This document shows, one piece after another, positions 54,123 to 63,240 of a stretch of DNA of 64,000 nt. The notes below the pieces were generated by a model. That model worked only from the letters and a program-made list of their open reading frames with translations. It was not told the origin of the DNA and did not search any database. The stretch comes from Streptomyces xylophagus. Its GTDB lineage: Bacteria > Actinomycetota > Actinomycetes > Streptomycetales > Streptomycetaceae. A program made the translations under genes and the position numbers. Position 1 is the first letter of the stretch; each line of letters begins with the position of its first letter. The stretch spans positions 682,001 through 746,000 of the forward strand of contig NZ_JNWO01000007.1 in the NCBI RefSeq assembly GCF_000716435.1, in the 5' to 3' direction.

Positions 54123-55178
54123 ATGACGCAGGTGACTCCCCCCGGGTGGTACCCCGATCCCGGGCAGACGAATGACGGTCCCTCCACCGAGCGCTGGTGG
54201 GACGGCAAGGCATGGACGGACCAGACCCGCCCCGCCGGGTCGGCCGCCGAATGGGGTCCCCCGACGGAGCCGCCGTACCCCGGGGCCTACCCGACGTATC
54301 CCGTGCAGCCCCCGGCCGCACCGCGCCGCAATCTGCGCACCGGGATAGCCGTGGCGGTGGCCGTCGCGGTCCTCGCGGCCATCGGTGTCGGTGCGTACGC
54401 GCTGTCCGGCGACGGCAGCGGGAACGGAACCCAGGCCGGCAACCAGCAGGCGCCGAACGGACAGGGCGGCTTCGGCGGCCAGGGCGGTCCCGAGGGGCAG
54501 GGCAGCACGGGCGGGTCCGGTGGTACGGGCGGTTCCGGTGGCACAGGCGGCCAGAGCGATCCCTTCGGCGGGTCCGGCGGTACGGGTGGCTCCGGTGGCA
54601 CGGGCGGTGCGACGCCCGCTCCCAGCCAGTCGGCGGAGCCGAAGGTCAAGGCCGGCGGCACCGTGATCGACTCGCTCGACGGCATCAGCTTCACGGTGCC
54701 GTCCGACTGGTACGGCCAGGTCATCCAGGTCGGCGCGTCGGTCACGTCGAACACGTCCTACAAGTGCCCCGGCAACACCTCCCAGACCTGCACCAACGGC
54801 GGGGCGTACTCGGCCCCCGCGGTGGTGCTGGGCACGGCGGGGTCCACGGCCGAGGCGGTCGCGAAGGCGGACATCGCCGCCAACGCCAAGGAGTCCTACG
54901 GCGGTACGACCTACGGCAGCATCACCTCGCACGAGGTGCTCGCCTCCAAGGCCGTGACCGTGGCCGGGCAGAAGGGCTATCTGGTCCGCTGGAAGGCGGT
55001 CACCAGCAAGGGCGCCGACGGCTACGTCGAGTCGCTCGCGTTCCCGTCACCGGCCCGCGCCAGTCAGATCGTCGTGGTCCGCTTCGGGGTCGACGTCGGC
55101 CAGAAGTTGTCCGTCATCGACGAGATCACCGCCGGCATCAAGGCGGCCTCCATCAGCGGCGACGGCCAGACCATCTGA
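54123..55178 (+). CDS. DUF2510 membrane protein with Gly-rich linker
   Basis: The 351-residue protein begins with a DUF2510 domain (PPGWYPDPGQTNDGPSTERWWDGKAWTDQTRPA). One transmembrane helix (about 75-97, GIAVAVAVAVLAAIGVGAYAL) follows, then a long GSGGTGG-type linker and an extracellular C-terminal domain of 180 residues containing SYKCPGNTSQTC. The function is unknown. A TACGGT hexamer 6 nt before the ATG suggests a very short or leaderless transcript. A strong terminator follows. Confidence 0.78.
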   Translation: MTQVTPPGWYPDPGQTNDGPSTERWWDGKAWTDQTRPAGSAAEWGPPTEPPYPGAYPTYPVQPPAAPRRNLRTGIAVAVAVAVLAAIGVGAYALSGDGSGNGTQAGNQQAPNGQGGFGGQGGPEGQGSTGGSGGTGGSGGTGGQSDPFGGSGGTGGSGGTGGATPAPSQSAEPKVKAGGTVIDSLDGISFTVPSDWYGQVIQVGASVTSNTSYKCPGNTSQTCTNGGAYSAPAVVLGTAGSTAEAVAKADIAANAKESYGGTTYGSITSHEVLASKAVTVAGQKGYLVRWKAVTSKGADGYVESLAFPSPARASQIVVVRFGVDVGQKLSVIDEITAGIKAASISGDGQTI

Positions 55179-55196
55179 TCCACCCCGTACACCGGT

Positions 55197-55243
55197 CGGC
55201 CGGGTGGGGCGCCTCTCCGCTCAAGAGGAACCCCACCCGGCCG
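55197..55243 (+). terminator. strong nested hairpin terminator
   Basis: CGGCCGGGTGGGG (55197-55209) pairs with CCCCACCCGGCCG (55231-55243), 13 bp, and the enclosed CCTCT/AGAGG forms a second stem. It lies 19 bp past the DUF2510 gene stop. Confidence 0.8.
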
Positions 55244-55366
55244 GGGGGTGCGCGCCGCCCCCGTCCCCACGGTGCGGCGCGAACAGGTCACCGTCCAGTC
55301 ATCCCACGGACGGCGGCCTGATTCTCAGTGAGACCTGGGGCCTCCCCGGCGGATCATGCCGCAGAC

Positions 55367-55464
55367 GCGGGGTCTGGCACGCACATCTGCCGCGTTGTCG
55401 TCACTCGCCATGGCTCCGCCATGACTCCCTCCTCCGCCTTGCAGCTGCACGCACCAGACCCCGC
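55367..55464. repeat. 98-bp inverted-repeat element with a minus-strand 22-codon ORF
   Basis: GCGGGGTCTGG (55367-55377) and CCAGACCCCGC (55454-55464) are perfect 11-bp inverted ends. Inside lies the hairpin CATGGC-TCC-GCCATG. On the minus strand GGAGGAGGGAGTC immediately precedes an ATG that opens 22 codons (55422 down to 55354), an unusually strong ribosome site for such a short frame. The right end abuts the TetR stop codon. The element resembles intergenic repeats I have seen in other Streptomyces sequences; a function is not known to me. Confidence 0.5.
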
Positions 55465-56124
55465 TCACGTCGGCTGTCCAGTCACCGATGCTTCACTGCG
55501 ACCTGATCCGCCGGACAGGCCCAGTGCCGGGAGCACCGCGGCCTCCACAAATCTGACGAGGTAGTCGGGGTCGGCATAGCAGCCCTCCAGGACGGGGCGG
55601 GCCCGCAGGACGCCGAAGATCTGGGCCGGGACGTACGGCAGGGCCGGGTGGTCGGCCGGGATCTCGCCGCGTTCGACGCCCCGCCGCAGGATGTCCTCCA
55701 GCGCGGCGATCTCCGGATGAACGAGCGCCTCGCGGACCGCTTGGGCGAGTTCGCTGTCCTGGATGACGGCGTGGCCGAGGGCCGAGACGAGCTTGGTGTC
55801 CTTCGCCGACCAGGCGCCCGCCGCCCGCGCGGCCTGGCGCAGATCCTCCGCGAGGGACCCGGTGTCGATGCCGGTGAAGTGCACCCGGCGGTTGGCGCGC
55901 AGCGCGGCGGCGACGAACTGGGGCTTGGTCCCCCACTGCCGGTACAGCGTGGACTTGCTGCACCGGGTGCTGCTGGCGACGCCGTCCATGCTGACGGAGT
56001 CGTAGCCGCATTCTCTGATCTGTTCGAGCACGGCGTCGAAGAACTCCCGCTCACGCTCGGGCGTGATCTTGGAGCGGCGCGAGGCGGCGACCGTGTCCGG
56101 TCCGTCCTCAGCCTGCGACGTCAT
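55465..56124 (-). CDS. TetR/AcrR family transcriptional regulator
   Basis: The 219-residue repressor has an N-terminal TetR helix-turn-helix (residues about 20-70: EFFDAVLEQIRECGYDSVSMDGVA...CSKSTLYRQWGTK) and a TetR_C-type ligand domain. The ATG is at 56124. Repeated GTATCGGTACAC sites in the divergent intergenic region to the PAP2 gene are probable binding sites, so it likely represses itself and the PAP2-DMT genes. Confidence 0.87.
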   Translation of the reverse strand: MTSQAEDGPDTVAASRRSKITPEREREFFDAVLEQIRECGYDSVSMDGVASSTRCSKSTLYRQWGTKPQFVAAALRANRRVHFTGIDTGSLAEDLRQAARAAGAWSAKDTKLVSALGHAVIQDSELAQAVREALVHPEIAALEDILRRGVERGEIPADHPALPYVPAQIFGVLRARPVLEGCYADPDYLVRFVEAAVLPALGLSGGSGRSEASVTGQPT

Positions 56125-56209
56125 GGGCTCTTCTCCTCGCTCGACTCCGGCGGGCCACCGGTCCGGGGGCCCGCTCTCCAGTGTGTCTCGTTTCGCTATC
56201 GATACGCCA

Positions 56210-56269
56210 GTGTACCGGTACTCCGCCGTATCGGTACACGCGCGTATCGGTACACTGTCGTATCGGAAC
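56210..56269. promoter_or_regulatory. TetR operator cluster between TetR and PAP2 genes
   Basis: GTATCGGTACAC occurs at 56228-56239 and 56244-56255, and GTATCGGAAC at 56260-56269, with an exact 16-bp period. An inverted copy GTGTACCGGTAC lies at 56210-56221. The array sits between the divergent starts at 56124 and 56360. Confidence 0.6.
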
Positions 56270-56359
56270 GAACTCGTACCGATGAGTTCGGTCCGCCGGA
56301 AGGGTCACAAGCCCGGCCAGCACCACCACACGCACCACCGTCAGCGAAGGGGCCGGGGG

Positions 56360-57157
56360 ATGAATGCCCGAACCGAGCCTGCAGAGAAGGAGACCGGCGC
56401 GATAGCGCGGCCTCCGCTCGTCCGTGAGCTCCTGCTCGTCGCAGGGCTCTTCCTCGTCTACAAGTTCGGCCGCCAACTGGCGACGGGCCACACCGGTGAG
56501 GCCCTGCACAACGCCCACCGCGTATGGGACCTGGAACGGACCCTGCGAATCCCCGGCGAGGGCGCGGTGCAGTCGGTACTGCTGCACAACGACACCCTCG
56601 TGCACATCGCGAACACCTTCTACGCGACCGTCCACTTCCCGGCCACCGTCGCCTTCCTGGTCTGGCTGTACCTGCGACGCCCGGCGCACTACGTCTGGGC
56701 CCGCCGGGTCCTGGCGACGCTCACCTCGGCCGCCCTCGTGCTGCCCTTCGTGTTCCCCCTCGCACCCCCGCGCATGCTGGCCGCGACGGGCCTGGTCGAC
56801 ACCGCCAAGGTCTACGGCCCCTCGGTGTACGGTCCGCCGACCAGCGACCACCTCTCGAACCAGTTCGCGGCGATGCCCTCGCTGCACTTCGGCTGGGCCC
56901 TGATGGTGGCGATCGGCCTGATCGTCGCGACCCGCTCGCGCTGGCGCTGGCTGTGGCTGCTGCACCCGCTGGTCACCCTGGTGGTGATCGTGGGCACCGC
57001 GAACCACTACTGGCTCGACGCGATCGTGGCCGCCGCCATGCTCGGCATCGCCCTCGCGTTGATCCACCCGCCGCACCGCACGGCGACCACGGCAGGACGC
57101 GGTCAGCCGGGGCTCGCCCCCGAGAAGCAGCCGGTTCTCGTCGGAGCCGGCCGATGA
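56360..57157 (+). CDS. PAP2 superfamily membrane protein (inositol phosphorylceramide synthase-like)
   Basis: This membrane protein of 265 residues has about six helices and the C-terminal catalytic motifs PSLHFGW and TANHYWLD. These match the PAP2_3 group, whose His and Asp act on lipid phosphates. The ATG at 56360 follows AAGGGG. Its stop overlaps the DMT gene start (ATGA), so both are co-translated, and both are probably controlled by the divergent TetR. Confidence 0.85.
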   Translation: MNARTEPAEKETGAIARPPLVRELLLVAGLFLVYKFGRQLATGHTGEALHNAHRVWDLERTLRIPGEGAVQSVLLHNDTLVHIANTFYATVHFPATVAFLVWLYLRRPAHYVWARRVLATLTSAALVLPFVFPLAPPRMLAATGLVDTAKVYGPSVYGPPTSDHLSNQFAAMPSLHFGWALMVAIGLIVATRSRWRWLWLLHPLVTLVVIVGTANHYWLDAIVAAAMLGIALALIHPPHRTATTAGRGQPGLAPEKQPVLVGAGR

Positions 57158-58119
57158 ACGCCACCCTCGTCGCCGTCGTCCTGTCCCTGTTCTCGGCCGT
57201 CGCCTACGCGGCCGCCGCCGTGGCCCAGGAACGGCTCGCGTCCCGCAACTCCGACGCGGGCATGCTGCGGCTGCTCGCCACCGGATCGTGGTGGGGGACG
57301 GTCGTATTGAACGCGTCGGCCGCGCTGCTGCACGTCGTGGCCCTGAAGTACGGCCCGCTGACCGTCGTCCAGCCGCTGGGCGCGCTCACCCTCGTCGCCG
57401 CGGTGCCGATGGGCGCGCGGGTGGCCGGGCGTCGGGTGAGCATGGTCGAGTGGCGGGGCACCGCCCTGACCCTGCTGGGTCTGTCCGCGCTGCTCGTCAC
57501 GGCGTCCGGGCCCCAGCCCGAGGAAGTGCTCAGCGTTCCGCAGGCGTTGATGGTCGCGGGCGCGACGTCCGCGCTGATCGGACTGCTGGCACGACGCGGT
57601 GCGAAGCCCGGGCTGCGGCACGCCTCGGCGTCCGGTGTCGCCTCGGGTGTCGCCTCCGCGCTCACGCAGACCGTGACGGTCGCGGCGACGGACCGCTCGG
57701 GCCCGTTGCTCAGTGCGCAGGTGGTCGGAGTCGCCCTGCTGGTCGCGGTGTTCGCGGCAGGCGGGCTGCTGCTCTCGCAGACGGCCTACCGGGGCGGTCT
57801 CGGCGCCCCGCTCGCGGTGGTGACGCTGGCGAACCCGGTGGCCGCCGCGGCGATCGGCCTCGCGCTGCTGGGCGAACGCCTCCAGGGCGGCGCGGCCGGC
57901 ATCCTGCTCGCGCTGTTCGGGGCCGGACTCGCTTCCTGGGGTGTGGTGCTGCTGACCCGGGTGGTCCCGGTCGTACCCCTGATGCACGAGTACGACGACC
58001 ACGATCATCCCGTGGCCGCCGTACTGGCGCTGGAGGCTCAATCAGCTTCTCCGGAACCGGCGTTGATGCCCCGGCAGCCGGACCGGCGGTCCGAGCCGGG
58101 GCATCTCACCGCACTGTGA
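57154..58119 (+). CDS. DMT superfamily transporter
   Basis: This 321-residue protein has nine or ten hydrophobic helices of the drug/metabolite transporter (EamA/NIPA-like) fold and a cytosolic tail of about 45 residues. Markers include GPLTVVQPLGALTLVAAVPMG and the second-half equivalent GAPLAVVTLANPVAAAAIG. The ATG at 57154 overlaps the PAP2 stop. Substrate unknown; PAP2 coupling hints at a lipid or drug. It converges with the scramblase-like gene. Confidence 0.84.
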   Translation: MNATLVAVVLSLFSAVAYAAAAVAQERLASRNSDAGMLRLLATGSWWGTVVLNASAALLHVVALKYGPLTVVQPLGALTLVAAVPMGARVAGRRVSMVEWRGTALTLLGLSALLVTASGPQPEEVLSVPQALMVAGATSALIGLLARRGAKPGLRHASASGVASGVASALTQTVTVAATDRSGPLLSAQVVGVALLVAVFAAGGLLLSQTAYRGGLGAPLAVVTLANPVAAAAIGLALLGERLQGGAAGILLALFGAGLASWGVVLLTRVVPVVPLMHEYDDHDHPVAAVLALEAQSASPEPALMPRQPDRRSEPGHLTAL

Positions 58120-58125
58120 CCGGGG

Positions 58126-58956
58126 TCAGCCGAGGCCGCGCGAGTCCTGCTTGAGCGCGGTGTCGACGGTCAGCGCCGTCGCCACCACCAGGCTCAGCAG
58201 CGGCTCGGGCAGCTGGTAGTGGATCTGCAGGACGTAGTTGTCCGCGGTGGTGAACATCGTCTTGGCGAGGCCTTCCCAGGTCTTGGTGATCCGGGCGACC
58301 TCGTTGTCCGCGTGGTCGACGATCGCGAAGTTCCACGCCCGCCAGTTCTCCGCCTTGATCGCGCCGACCTGCTGGCCGTTCGCGAACATCCCGAAGTTGA
58401 TCTTCCCGATCATGTTCTGCTGGACGATCTCGCCCACCGGCGAGCCGTCCGGACGGGACACGATCACCTTGGACTTCATGATCTTCGCCGGCCGGGTCAG
58501 CACCAACTGCGGCTGCCCGTGGGCGTCCCGGATCTCCAGCCGGTGCGTCATGAACTGGTCCAGGCTGGAGACGAAACGTATGGCCTTCTTCAGCGCGCTC
58601 TGGCCTATCTCGCTGACCGAGCCGATCAGATTGCCGTTCTGATCCATGACCTTGTACTCGTTGGTCAGCTCGATCAGCTTGGCCTTCTGGTTCACCACGA
58701 GGACCGGCTCGGTGAACAGGCTGCCGCCGCCGGGGCCGCCCCCGGCGACCCCGGCCTGCTGCTGAACCTGCTGCTTCACCTGGCGCTGGGCCCGCGGATC
58801 CGGCCCCGCCTGCTGCTGCGGCACGGCCTGCGGCTGCGCCTGCTGGTCCGCGTTGGTGTGCTCGGTCCACTTCGCGCCGTCCCAGTAGCGGAGGGTCTGG
58901 GGCGCTCCGTGCGGATCCGGGTACCAGCCTGCAGGTGTGTTCGAATGCGTGGTCAC
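58126..58956 (-). CDS. phospholipid scramblase-related protein with DUF2510 domain
   Basis: This 276-residue protein has an N-terminal DUF2510 (TPAGWYPDPHGAPQTLRYWDGAKWTEHT), a Gln/Pro-rich linker (residues 38-80), and a C-terminal LURP-one/scramblase-like beta-barrel (about 85-276: FTEPVLVVNQKAKLIELTNEYKVMDQNGNLIG onward). No transmembrane helix is obvious except a weak C-terminal hydrophobic stretch. The GTG at 58956 has no clear ribosome site. Its role is unknown. Confidence 0.83.
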   Translation of the reverse strand: MTTHSNTPAGWYPDPHGAPQTLRYWDGAKWTEHTNADQQAQPQAVPQQQAGPDPRAQRQVKQQVQQQAGVAGGGPGGGSLFTEPVLVVNQKAKLIELTNEYKVMDQNGNLIGSVSEIGQSALKKAIRFVSSLDQFMTHRLEIRDAHGQPQLVLTRPAKIMKSKVIVSRPDGSPVGEIVQQNMIGKINFGMFANGQQVGAIKAENWRAWNFAIVDHADNEVARITKTWEGLAKTMFTTADNYVLQIHYQLPEPLLSLVVATALTVDTALKQDSRGLG

Positions 58957-59008
58957 CGGGGCACACTACCGCGAGTGCCCCGGAAAACAACCGGCTTCAC
59001 AAAGCCCC

Positions 59009-61063
59009 TCAAGCGGTGACGATCGCCGGGTCGCTGACCCCCGGACGGCCGTTCTCGACATGTCCGGCGAATCGCCGCAGGAAGCTCGCATTGCCGTCGG
59101 AGGTGACCGTCAGGTCGTACCAGCGCTTGCTCGCGCCCAGGTCGAAGGTGTGGCGCACGGTGGCGCCCGCCCGCACCTTGAAGGTCCGGCTGCGGCCGCC
59201 GTAGCCGTTGACGACCTTCAACTGCACTGTGCCGGAGCCCTTGTTGGTGAAGGTCAGCTCGACGTCGTCGCCGCAGTTCCGGGCGGTGACCTCGGGGCCC
59301 GCACTCTTGCCGGGGCCCTTGAAGACGCGCAGGAAGCCGTTCGGGCCGTGCACGGTCAGGTCGTACGAGCCGTTCGAGTACGCCGAGTTCCAGGCGTCGG
59401 AGACCTTCTTGCCGGCCTCGGTGGTGTAACTCCAGGGCCCGTCGGTGCGGTTGCCGGAGGTGACCAGGAAGTTGGCGCCCGCCTTCGCGCCGGAGGCGAA
59501 GGTCAGCGTGAACTTCCCGGCCGCCGTGTCCGCCGAACCGTCCACCGCGGGCGCGTACTTGAGGGGCCGGGCCGGACGCAGTCCGCGCTCTTGCTTGGGC
59601 AGTACCGGGTTGGCGGGCGGGGTCGGCACGTAGTCGGGGTGACGGGTGTTGTCCGGCGGCTGGTAGCCGTCGGTGTCCGGGAGCGGGACCTTCTTGGTGT
59701 CCTTGTGGGAGAAGTCGAAGGCGGTGGTCAGGTCGCCGCAGATCGCGCGCCGCCAGGGCGAGATGTTGGGCTCGTGGACACCGAAGCGGCGCTCCATGAA
59801 GCGGATGACCGAGGTGTGGTCGAAGGTCTCCGAGCAGACGTAACCGCCCTTGCTCCAGGGCGAGACGACGATCATCGGCACCCGCTGGCCGAGGCCGTAG
59901 GGACCGGCCGGGTGGCCGGCGTTGCCCGCGAAGAGGTCGGGGCCGACGTCGACGGTCGACTTGCCCTGCGCGGCGGAGCCCGGCGCGAACGGCGGGAGCA
60001 GGTGGTCGAAGAACCCGTCGTTCTCGTCGTAGGTGATGAACAGGGCCGTCTTCGCCCACACCTTGGGGTCGCAGGTCAGCGCGTCCAGGACCTGGGCGAC
60101 GTACCAGGCGCCGTAGTTCGCGGGCCAGTTGGGGTGTTCGGTGAAGGCCTCGGGGGCGACGATCCAGGAGATCTTCGGCAGCTTGCCGCCCTTGACGTCG
60201 GCCTTCAGCTGGTCGAAGAAGCCCTCGCCCTTGGTGGCGTCGGTGCCGGTGCGGGCCTTGTCGTAGAGCGGGTCGCCGGGCTGGGCGTTCTGGAACTGCT
60301 TGAAGTAGAGCAGCGAGTTGTCGCCGTAGTTGCCGCGGTACGCGTCCTGGATCCAGCCCCAGCCGCCGTTGGCGTCGAGGCCGTCGCCGACGTCCTGGTA
60401 GATCTTCCAGGAGACCCCCGCCTTTTCGAGACGCTCGGGGTACGTCGTCCAGCTGTAGCCGGCCTCGTCGTTGCCGAGGACGGGGCCGCCGCCCTGGCCG
60501 TCGTTGCCGGTGTAACCCGTCCACATGTAGTAGCGGTTGGGGTCGGTGGAGCCGATGAACGAACAGTGGTACGCGTCGCAGATGGTGAAGGAGTCGGCGA
60601 GCGCGTAGTGGAACGGGATGTCCTCACGGGTCAGGTACGCCATCGTCGTGGAGCCCTTGGACGGCACCCACTTGTCGTACTTGCCGCCGTCGAACGCGGC
60701 GTGCCCGTCGTTCCAGCCGTGCGGGAGGTCCTGGATGAACTGCAGGCCCAGGTCGTCGGCCTCGGGGCGGAAGGGCAGGATGTCCTTCGTGCCGTCCGAC
60801 TGGTACCAGACCGGTTTTCCGTCCTGCCGGGTCACGACCGGACGGGGGTCGCCGAAGCCCCGGACGCCTCTGAGCGAGCCGAAGTAGTGGTCGAAGGACC
60901 GGTTCTCCTGCATCAGCACGACGATGTGCTCGACGTCCTCGATGCTCCCGGAACGGTGGTTCGCGGGGAGCGCGGCGGCACGCTCGATGCTGTTCGACAG
61001 TGCCGTGAAGGCCGTGGTGGCACCCGCGAGTTGGAGAAAGCGACGCCGATTGACTTCGGACAT
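59009..61063 (-). CDS. phosphocholine-specific phospholipase C, Tat-exported
   Basis: The 684-residue secreted phosphoesterase has the twin-arginine signal NRRRFLQLAGA within the first 20 residues. The catalytic core starts at VVLMQENRSFDHYFG and includes YDENDGFFDH and FDHTSVIRFMERRFG. Two C-terminal DUF756 domains (about 500-680, each ending in a beta strand such as WYDLTVT) complete the canonical Gram-positive/Pseudomonas PLC layout. It splits phosphatidylcholine-type lipids. ATG 61063 is preceded by GAGAGG. Confidence 0.9.
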   Translation of the reverse strand: MSEVNRRRFLQLAGATTAFTALSNSIERAAALPANHRSGSIEDVEHIVVLMQENRSFDHYFGSLRGVRGFGDPRPVVTRQDGKPVWYQSDGTKDILPFRPEADDLGLQFIQDLPHGWNDGHAAFDGGKYDKWVPSKGSTTMAYLTREDIPFHYALADSFTICDAYHCSFIGSTDPNRYYMWTGYTGNDGQGGGPVLGNDEAGYSWTTYPERLEKAGVSWKIYQDVGDGLDANGGWGWIQDAYRGNYGDNSLLYFKQFQNAQPGDPLYDKARTGTDATKGEGFFDQLKADVKGGKLPKISWIVAPEAFTEHPNWPANYGAWYVAQVLDALTCDPKVWAKTALFITYDENDGFFDHLLPPFAPGSAAQGKSTVDVGPDLFAGNAGHPAGPYGLGQRVPMIVVSPWSKGGYVCSETFDHTSVIRFMERRFGVHEPNISPWRRAICGDLTTAFDFSHKDTKKVPLPDTDGYQPPDNTRHPDYVPTPPANPVLPKQERGLRPARPLKYAPAVDGSADTAAGKFTLTFASGAKAGANFLVTSGNRTDGPWSYTTEAGKKVSDAWNSAYSNGSYDLTVHGPNGFLRVFKGPGKSAGPEVTARNCGDDVELTFTNKGSGTVQLKVVNGYGGRSRTFKVRAGATVRHTFDLGASKRWYDLTVTSDGNASFLRRFAGHVENGRPGVSDPAIVTA

Positions 61064-61222
61064 GGGTGAGGCACCTCTCATCCTGACGCGCGGCCGGCCG
61101 GAACATGGCGAAATGCGCGCGGTGCGAGTGTTCCAAGAGCAACAAACGTCAGGGAAGGGTCTGGTGGCGCCCATGTGAAAGTCGTCCGTACGTGCGGGGG
61201 CGGGTCGACATCGTCACCTGCC

Positions 61223-62455
61223 TCACGCCGTCGCCAGAGCCTCCGTCGGGGTCAGCCGGGAGGCCCTGATGGAGGGGTAGACGCCGGCTGCCATGCCGAT
61301 CAGGACGGCGCCGCCGAAGCCGCCGGCCAGCGCCGGGAGCGGGATCACCGGGGGCCAGCCCTGATAGGTGGCGTAGCCGACGGTGGCCAGGACGCCGAGC
61401 ACGGTGCCGGCCAGGCCGCCGAGGCAGGACAGGGCCACGGACTCGGTGAGGAACTGGCCGCGGATCTGGCCCCTGTTGGCGCCCAGTGCCCGCCGTAGGC
61501 CGATCTCCTTGCGGCGTTCGAGGACCGAGATGACCATGGTGTTGGCCACCCCGATACCGCCCACCAGCAGAGCCACTCCGGCGAGGCCGAGGAAGAGCGC
61601 GGAGAACGTCGTCTCGGTGGCGCGCTTCGCGGCGAGGGCGTCCGACGGGCGGCTGACCTGGACCATGCCGGGGAGTTCGGGGTAGATGGTCGGGGCGAGG
61701 ACGTTGCGTACGGCGTCGATACCGTCCTCCCTTGCCTTGACGTAGATGACGGTCGGGTGGCCGGTGAAGCCCAGCTGGGTACGCGCCGCGTCCCAGCCGA
61801 CCAGCACCGAGCGGTCGATGTCGGGTGAGAGCGGGGTCCGAGCGAGGACGCCGATGACTGTGAACCAGCGGTGGTTGATGTAGATCTGCGGGGCGGGCTG
61901 CCCCGGTACCACCTTCGCGACGCCCATCCGGGTGGCGGCCACCGAGCCGAGGACGGCGGTGGGGAACCTCTCGGTGCTCGCGCTGAGGTAACGCCCGGAC
62001 TGGACCTCGGCGTTGATCGCCTTCAACAGGTCGGTCCTGCTCGCCAGCACGGCCAGGCCCGCGTAGTCGTCGGCGTCGACGCGGTCGTTGCGGAACACCT
62101 CGGCGTGGGTGTTGGCGACCGCGCTGGCCACCGTCACCGGGCCGATCCGGCGGACCATGTCCACGGACTGGGGCGGGAGTTGGACCGGCGGGGTCTGGTT
62201 GGGGATCGGCACCGCCTGGAGCATGTTGGTGCCGAGCGCGGAGAGTTGGTTCATCAGCGCCTTCTGGCTGGACGCCGGGATGCCGGTGACCACGATCATC
62301 GTGGCGATGCCGATCGAGATGCCCAGCGCGGACAGCGCCGCCCGCACCTTGCGGGTGTGGATGCCGAGCAGGCCGAGGCGCAGGATGTCGAGGGGGGCCA
62401 GCCGCACCGGCCTGGTGTCGGCGACGGCGAGTGCCTTCGGTGTGGTGAGGGTCAT
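61223..62455 (-). CDS. MacB-like ABC transporter permease
   Basis: This 410-residue permease has one N-terminal helix, a large periplasmic MacB-PCD-like domain and three C-terminal helices with the FtsX sequence [39 protein letters not shown]. It works with the ATPase encoded just upstream, which overlaps it by ATGA. The three-gene set is a MacAB-TolC-style or lipoprotein/antibiotic export system adapted to a Gram-positive cell. Substrate unknown. Confidence 0.87.
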   Translation of the reverse strand: MTLTTPKALAVADTRPVRLAPLDILRLGLLGIHTRKVRAALSALGISIGIATMIVVTGIPASSQKALMNQLSALGTNMLQAVPIPNQTPPVQLPPQSVDMVRRIGPVTVASAVANTHAEVFRNDRVDADDYAGLAVLASRTDLLKAINAEVQSGRYLSASTERFPTAVLGSVAATRMGVAKVVPGQPAPQIYINHRWFTVIGVLARTPLSPDIDRSVLVGWDAARTQLGFTGHPTVIYVKAREDGIDAVRNVLAPTIYPELPGMVQVSRPSDALAAKRATETTFSALFLGLAGVALLVGGIGVANTMVISVLERRKEIGLRRALGANRGQIRGQFLTESVALSCLGGLAGTVLGVLATVGYATYQGWPPVIPLPALAGGFGGAVLIGMAAGVYPSIRASRLTPTEALATA

Positions 62456-63240
62456 GGCCGGTGTTCCCCGTGGGTGTCGGTGAGGGTGTCTCTGCGGATG
62501 GCGAGGGTGTCGTCGGTGAGTTCGGCGACGCTCATGGACACCGTGTCCTCGCCGAGGCCGTCGGTACGGATGTCGGCGACCAGTCGGCCGTCCAGGATCT
62601 CCACTCTGCGGGGCAGCCTTTGGGCGATGTCCCGGTCGTGGGTGATGAGCGCGATGGTGGTGCCCTCGTCGTTCAGCGCGGTCAACAGGTCCAGTACGGC
62701 ACGGCCGTTGACGGTGTCCAGGGCACCGGTGGGCTCGTCCGCGAGGACCAGGGCCGGGCGGTTGACCAACGCGCGGGCGATGGCCACGCGTTGCCGTTCA
62801 CCGCCGGACAGTTGGTTCGGCAGATGCCGGGCGCGACGCTCAAGGCCGACCCGGGCCAGCGCCTCGCGGGCCAGCGGTTGGCGTAGGCGGCGCGGAACTC
62901 CGGCGTAGAGCAGGCCTGTTGCGACGTTCTCGGCGGCGGTCAGTCCGTCGGTGAGGTGGAACTGCTGGAAGACGAAGCCGAGTTGGCGTCCGCGCAGTGC
63001 GGAGAGGCGGCGGTCGGAGAGGGTCGCGACGTCGTGGCCGCCGATCTCCACGGTGCCGCTGGTCGGCCGGTCCAGGGTGCCCATGATGTTGAGCAGGGTC
63101 GACTTGCCGGACCCGGACGGGCCGACGATGGCGAGGAGTTCGCCCTCCTCGATGGCGAGCGAGACACCGTCCAGGGCCTTCACGCCGCCCGGGTACGCCA
63201 TGCCCGCGTTGATCACGGCCAGTACCGGTCGGGTCTTCAC
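62452..63240 (-). CDS. MacB-type ABC transporter ATP-binding protein
   Basis: This 262-residue ATPase has Walker [10 protein letters not shown], signature [15 protein letters not shown] and Walker [13 protein letters not shown], plus a C-terminal extension of about 30 residues. The GTG at 63240 overlaps the adaptor stop codon (GTGA). It couples to the permease gene downstream. The gene order adaptor, ATPase, permease is that of MacAB-like exporters. Confidence 0.9.
   Translation of the reverse strand: MKTRPVLAVINAGMAYPGGVKALDGVSLAIEEGELLAIVGPSGSGKSTLLNIMGTLDRPTSGTVEIGGHDVATLSDRRLSALRGRQLGFVFQQFHLTDGLTAAENVATGLLYAGVPRRLRQPLAREALARVGLERRARHLPNQLSGGERQRVAIARALVNRPALVLADEPTGALDTVNGRAVLDLLTALNDEGTTIALITHDRDIAQRLPRRVEILDGRLVADIRTDGLGEDTVSMSVAELTDDTLAIRRDTLTDTHGEHRP

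Noticed and set aside
55313..55464. Insertion sequence remnant
   Set aside because: There is no transposase reading frame and no target-site duplication that I can see; only an inverted-repeat element is supported.
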